Assembly: GCA_020440935.1 (NCBI GenBank)
Contig: JAGRNC010000078.1
Span: 1-9,584, forward strand
Length of the DNA stretch: 9,584 nt
Reading direction: 5' to 3'
Source: Leptospiraceae bacterium
Lineage (GTDB): Bacteria > Spirochaetota > Leptospiria > Leptospirales > Leptonemataceae
The position numbers and the translations under genes were made by a program. The notes beneath the pieces were generated by a model that was not told the origin of the DNA, did no database searches, and saw nothing but the letters and a program-made list of their open reading frames with translations. Positions 7,219 to 9,584 of this stretch are shown in pieces (the stretch's first letter is position 1; each line of letters starts with the position of its first letter).

Positions 7219-7704
7219 ATGAAGCATATCCTCTCCATAGTCGTTCGAAATAAGCCTGGCGTCATGAGCCACGTTTCGGGGCTATTTACCCGAAGGGGCT
7301 ATAATATCGATAGCATTGCCGTGGGCGTTACCCATGAGCCTGGAGTTTCGGTGATCACCATCGTCCTGCGCGGAGATGAGCAAACCCTCACTCAGTTCCA
7401 GGGTCAGTTGCTCAAACTGGCAGATGTCATCGAAGTACGCGCGCTTCCATACCACGATTCCGTGATCCGGGAGCTCGTCCTAATTCGAGTGTCCTGCAAG
7501 CAGCCAGATCGTACACAGATCTTTGGAATCGTGGAAGTATTTCAGGGTAGAATCCAGGAGATAATGCCCGAGTCGATTTTGATCGAAATGCAGGGCTCTC
7601 CCCGTCAGGTGGGTAGCCTGATGACCATGCTGGAGCCGTTTGGAATCCTGGAGATTGCACGCACCGGCCAGATTGCCTTACCCCTGGAAACCGAGATAGG
7701 CTGA
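7219..7704 (+). CDS. ilvN: Acetohydroxyacid (acetolactate) synthase small regulatory subunit
   Basis: This is the regulatory subunit of the first common enzyme of branched-chain amino-acid synthesis. In the family it stimulates the catalytic IlvB/IlvI subunit and confers feedback inhibition by valine. The product has 161 residues, the normal size for the short form. Residues ~3-77 are an ACT domain with the signatures LSIVVRNKPGVMSHVSGLF and RRGYNIDSIAVG. Residues ~84-158 are the C-terminal ALS domain, including RELVLIRV, IVEVFQGRI and FGILEIARTG. The ATG at 7219 aligns exactly with family starts, although no good Shine-Dalgarno sequence precedes it. No catalytic subunit or other ilv/leu gene is adjacent in the window, so it seems to be transcribed alone. 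It could equally be called ilvH; the two names are used for the same family. Confidence 0.95.
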   Translation: MKHILSIVVRNKPGVMSHVSGLFTRRGYNIDSIAVGVTHEPGVSVITIVLRGDEQTLTQFQGQLLKLADVIEVRALPYHDSVIRELVLIRVSCKQPDRTQIFGIVEVFQGRIQEIMPESILIEMQGSPRQVGSLMTMLEPFGILEIARTGQIALPLETEIG

Positions 7705-7768
7705 TCAAGGTATATCGCCGCGCCAAACCAGTGGCCGTGCAAATAGATTCAAACGGTGACGCGAAATG

Positions 7769-7853
7769 GGGGGCTTTGGCCGAAGTTACATTACCGCAAG
7801 GCGCCGTTTCCCCAAAGTCATTTATTGCTGAATGCCATTTCCGCAAAGCCCCC
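7769..7853. repeat. Inverted repeat enclosing 65 nt in the ilvN downstream region
   Basis: GGGGGCTTTG at 7769-7778 is the exact reverse complement of CAAAGCCCCC at 7844-7853. The right arm also supplies part of the compact hairpin at 7848-7866, so the two structures are mutually exclusive. Flanking bases are partly similar too: GCGAAATGGG at 7761 against GCGGAAATGGC on the minus strand from 7843. Confidence 0.55.
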
Positions 7854-7866
7854 TTGCAAAGGGGGC
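7848..7866 (-). terminator. Strong GC hairpin between convergent ilvN and lipoprotein gene; likely terminator
   Basis: GCCCCCTT and AAGGGGGC form a perfect 8-bp stem with a 3-nt loop. On the minus strand it begins 17 nt after the lipoprotein gene stop and is followed by TTTGCGG, a poor U-tract. On the plus strand it lies 143 nt past ilvN and no T run follows. It may terminate both convergent genes or be part of a repeat element. Confidence 0.5.
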
Positions 7867-7882
7867 CTAACTACAGAAGTGG

Positions 7883-9139
7883 CTACTTCGCTTTCTTTTT
7901 CGCCTGGTCCGGTTCCTGCTTTTGCTTTACTCCCAGAACCATGTGCGAAGTTCCATTGATATAGTTGTAACCAATGCCAAAGGGAAGGGCTCGAATGTCA
8001 TTGGACTTATTTCGAAAATCTGCCTTTAGATCCGGTTGATGACGAACGGCAAAGAGTTTAATCGGATGATCGTAGCGACCATAGTACGTCAGCTTCCAGC
8101 GACCATCTTTCATGAACTGAATGGGAATCCCGGAGCTATCGCCTAGAAGATAGTCAGATTGATCCAGAATAAAGCTGCGAATTTCGGAGAATGAATCGCG
8201 GTGCATTAGATAAGAGGCGGCCTTCAAGTAGCCGATAGTCGGATGCCCCAATGCTGCTTTAATGGCGGGCAAGAAATAAGGAGTTTCTTTTAATCCCTGG
8301 TCGGAGATGTCGGAGCTAAAGTAGGCAACGCTATAAACCGGCCCATCTTTTTGTGTGCGATAAAAAATCTGCACTCCGGGCACTGCCTTCAGGTCCTGAT
8401 TTGTTTTCTTGAGCTCATTGAATTGATCCAGCGTGCGAGTCTTACCATCGGAGCTGAGTCGGATGGTGCGAATGGAAAGAAGTTCGTAGTCCAGTCTTGC
8501 CAGAAACACCACAAGTACGGGGGCAACCCCATCCAGAACTTGATTAAAATCGTCTTTCATCGCCAGAGTTCGGAAAAAGGAGAACTCAATGATGCTAAAG
8601 AGAGAATGGCGAACCGCTCCCAGATAGCGAGCTTTCTGCGCCTCGGACATAGATTTTAGATCCGCCACAGATCCGGGGGGCTCCAGGCCAATCATAATTG
8701 TGTTTCGGCCGCAAGGGAAGAATAGCGATGAATGCAGAATGTCTGCGCCCCCAAATGGGTAAAACACCGAAGCTGGCTCTTTACAGAGTTCCGCGAATTC
8801 TTTCTGACCCCAGCTCTCGATCTTCGCAATTCTTAGATCTTCGCCTTTCTTCCAGATTCTGTTGAAGGCGGCTGCATGATCGGTAAATGATTTGGATTGA
8901 TAACTGTCTTTTTTTCCGGCCAGGAAGTCCGCCTTGTTTTGCAGATCTGGATCGGTTAAGCCATCATAACCGAGCAAAAAAGAGTTTAACGGTTTGTTGT
9001 TTTCTTGCGACGATGAATCTGTAGATCTTCCATCGCCTGGATTCTCGGGCCCGCAGGACGGTACAGTCAGTAATAAGGAACTTACGAGCAATACAGAAAA
9101 AGATGAACGAAGGATCGCCCTAAACCATCGAAGCGACAT
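7883..9139 (-). CDS. Putative lipoprotein of unknown function
   Basis: I do not recognise the family. From ATG 9139 the product has 418 residues. Residues 1-28 form a basic n-region (MSLRWFRAILR), a hydrophobic core (FSVLLVSSLLL) and then TVPSC, a plausible lipobox with Cys29 as the lipidated residue; it is looser than the enteric L-A-G-C and nearer to spirochaetal patterns. Next comes a low-complexity linker rich in Gly/Ser/Asn/Gln, then a soluble body with no extra membrane segments that I trust. Visible segments include YPFGGADILHSSLFFP, GVQIFYRTQKDGPVYSVAYF and a Lys-rich C-terminus (QAKKKAK). The frame stays open to ATG 9238, but that start would place a second hydrophobic stretch before the signal and has no Shine-Dalgarno; neither has ATG 9139. 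It is convergent with ilvN and divergent from the permease, so it is likely transcribed alone. Confidence 0.8.
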   Translation of the reverse strand: MSLRWFRAILRSSFSVLLVSSLLLTVPSCGPENPGDGRSTDSSSQENNKPLNSFLLGYDGLTDPDLQNKADFLAGKKDSYQSKSFTDHAAAFNRIWKKGEDLRIAKIESWGQKEFAELCKEPASVFYPFGGADILHSSLFFPCGRNTIMIGLEPPGSVADLKSMSEAQKARYLGAVRHSLFSIIEFSFFRTLAMKDDFNQVLDGVAPVLVVFLARLDYELLSIRTIRLSSDGKTRTLDQFNELKKTNQDLKAVPGVQIFYRTQKDGPVYSVAYFSSDISDQGLKETPYFLPAIKAALGHPTIGYLKAASYLMHRDSFSEIRSFILDQSDYLLGDSSGIPIQFMKDGRWKLTYYGRYDHPIKLFAVRHQPDLKADFRNKSNDIRALPFGIGYNYINGTSHMVLGVKQKQEPDQAKKKAK

Positions 9140-9309
9140 TCTACGATGAAAGAAGGCTATAAATAAGAGAAAACTGGTTCGATTTTGCCTGTAGGCCCTG
9201 ATGGTATGCACCTCCGGTTGATCAAAAAAGGTTCGCATTATGTCAATAAGAATTTGCCGTCACAGGGGCCTCGCACAATGAAGTCATTTCCACCCTCCGG
9301 ATCCCCTTC
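9140..9309. other. Divergent lipoprotein/permease intergenic region
   Basis: This AT-richer stretch separates two divergent genes and should hold their promoters. On the minus strand, CTTATTTATAG (9173-9163) is a possible -10 region for the lipoprotein gene, with no clear -35. On the plus strand, TTGATC near 9219 and TATGTC near 9240 are weak matches with only about 15 nt between them. No convincing operator was seen. Confidence 0.3.
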
Positions 9310-9313
9310 ATGA
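9278..9313 (+). other. Possible leader mini-ORF overlapping the permease start
   Basis: An ATG at 9278 opens an 11-codon frame (MKSFPPSGSPS) whose TGA overlaps the permease ATG as ATGA. AGGGG lies nine nt upstream. The permease has no purine-rich site of its own, so coupling is possible. A frame this short can easily arise by chance. Confidence 0.25.
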
Positions 9314-9584
9314 GCCAGCACGGACTAAAAAGGCAACTCGGTTTCTGGACCGCAACCCTCGTCGTAATAGCAAGTATGATTGGTTCTGGTATTTTTGGAA
9401 ATACCGGAATTATTCAGCAAGCCGTGGACAATCCGGGCTTTGTAATTCTGCTCTGGGTCATTGGCGGAACGCTGGCTCTTTCGGGAGCCCTGTGTTATGC
9501 AGAGCTTTCTACGCTTATGCCCCATGCAGGCGGCGAATATGTTTATCTCAAGAACATCTTTGGTCTGCTTCCGAGCTTTCTTAC
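9310..9584 (+). CDS. APC-superfamily amino-acid permease (partial, 3' end beyond window)
   Basis: This is an inner-membrane transporter of the amino acid-polyamine-organocation superfamily, expected to import or exchange amino acids. The first 91 residues are visible. TM1 carries the substrate-binding signature ASMIGSGIF (~22-30). TM2 covers about residues 44-62, and the family motif CYAELSTLMPHAGGEYVY follows. The pattern resembles LAT-like or basic amino-acid exchangers, but the substrate cannot be named from this fragment. The ATG at 9310 suits the family start (MSQHGLKRQLGFW before TM1). The sequence before it (CGGATCCCCTTC) is not a good ribosome binding site. Confidence 0.88.
   Translation, partial: MSQHGLKRQLGFWTATLVVIASMIGSGIFGNTGIIQQAVDNPGFVILLWVIGGTLALSGALCYAELSTLMPHAGGEYVYLKNIFGLLPSFL

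Noticed and set aside
9240..9246. TTGACA near 9246-9241 on the minus strand as a promoter of the lipoprotein gene
   Set aside because: No -10-like hexamer occurs at 16-18 nt; the sequence there is TTGATCAA-like.

Overview
The window comes from a bacterial chromosome of moderate GC content. It is almost fully coding and shows ordinary housekeeping and respiratory genes. I see no transposase, phage, CRISPR or defence genes. The organism is probably a Gram-negative (diderm) bacterium. The evidence is a six-subunit type Na+-translocating NADH:quinone reductase (Na+-NQR), a long-form (tandem-domain) SppA signal peptide peptidase, and a lipoprotein whose lipobox (V-P-S-C) is loose and would suit spirochaetes. 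A Leptospirales-like spirochaete is my best guess, but this is inference and not secure.

Right-to-left (minus strand), positions 7135 to 1 hold one co-directional block: sppA-like protease, then a secreted or periplasmic HEAT-like/SH3b protein of unknown function, then nqrA, nqrB, nqrC and nqrD. nqrD runs off the left edge, and nqrE and nqrF would be expected just beyond it. The nqr genes are packed tightly (25-nt gap A-B, 17-nt overlap B-C, ATGA overlap C-D). Together they encode the quinone-binding subunit, the two covalently FMN-carrying subunits and one half of the NqrD/NqrE iron-binding membrane pair of the sodium-pumping complex. Family hallmarks can be read directly: SGAT flavinylation motifs in NqrB and NqrC, and both iron-ligand cysteines in NqrD. 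Several starts look misplaced if the longest ORF is taken; GTG starts with good Shine-Dalgarno sequences are better for nqrB and nqrC.

Divergent from sppA, on the plus strand, lies a stand-alone ilvN (regulatory small subunit of acetohydroxyacid synthase). No ilvB is next to it in this window. A 178-nt convergent intergenic region with nested inverted repeats separates it from a minus-strand gene for a putative lipoprotein of unknown function. At the right edge, divergent from the lipoprotein, begins an APC-superfamily amino-acid permease, cut by the window end. A tiny open frame overlaps its start codon and might couple its translation.

The most unusual points are the long out-of-phase overlap between sppA and the HEAT/SH3b gene, the nested palindromes after ilvN, and the possible leader peptide before the permease. 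None amounts to an obviously new system.
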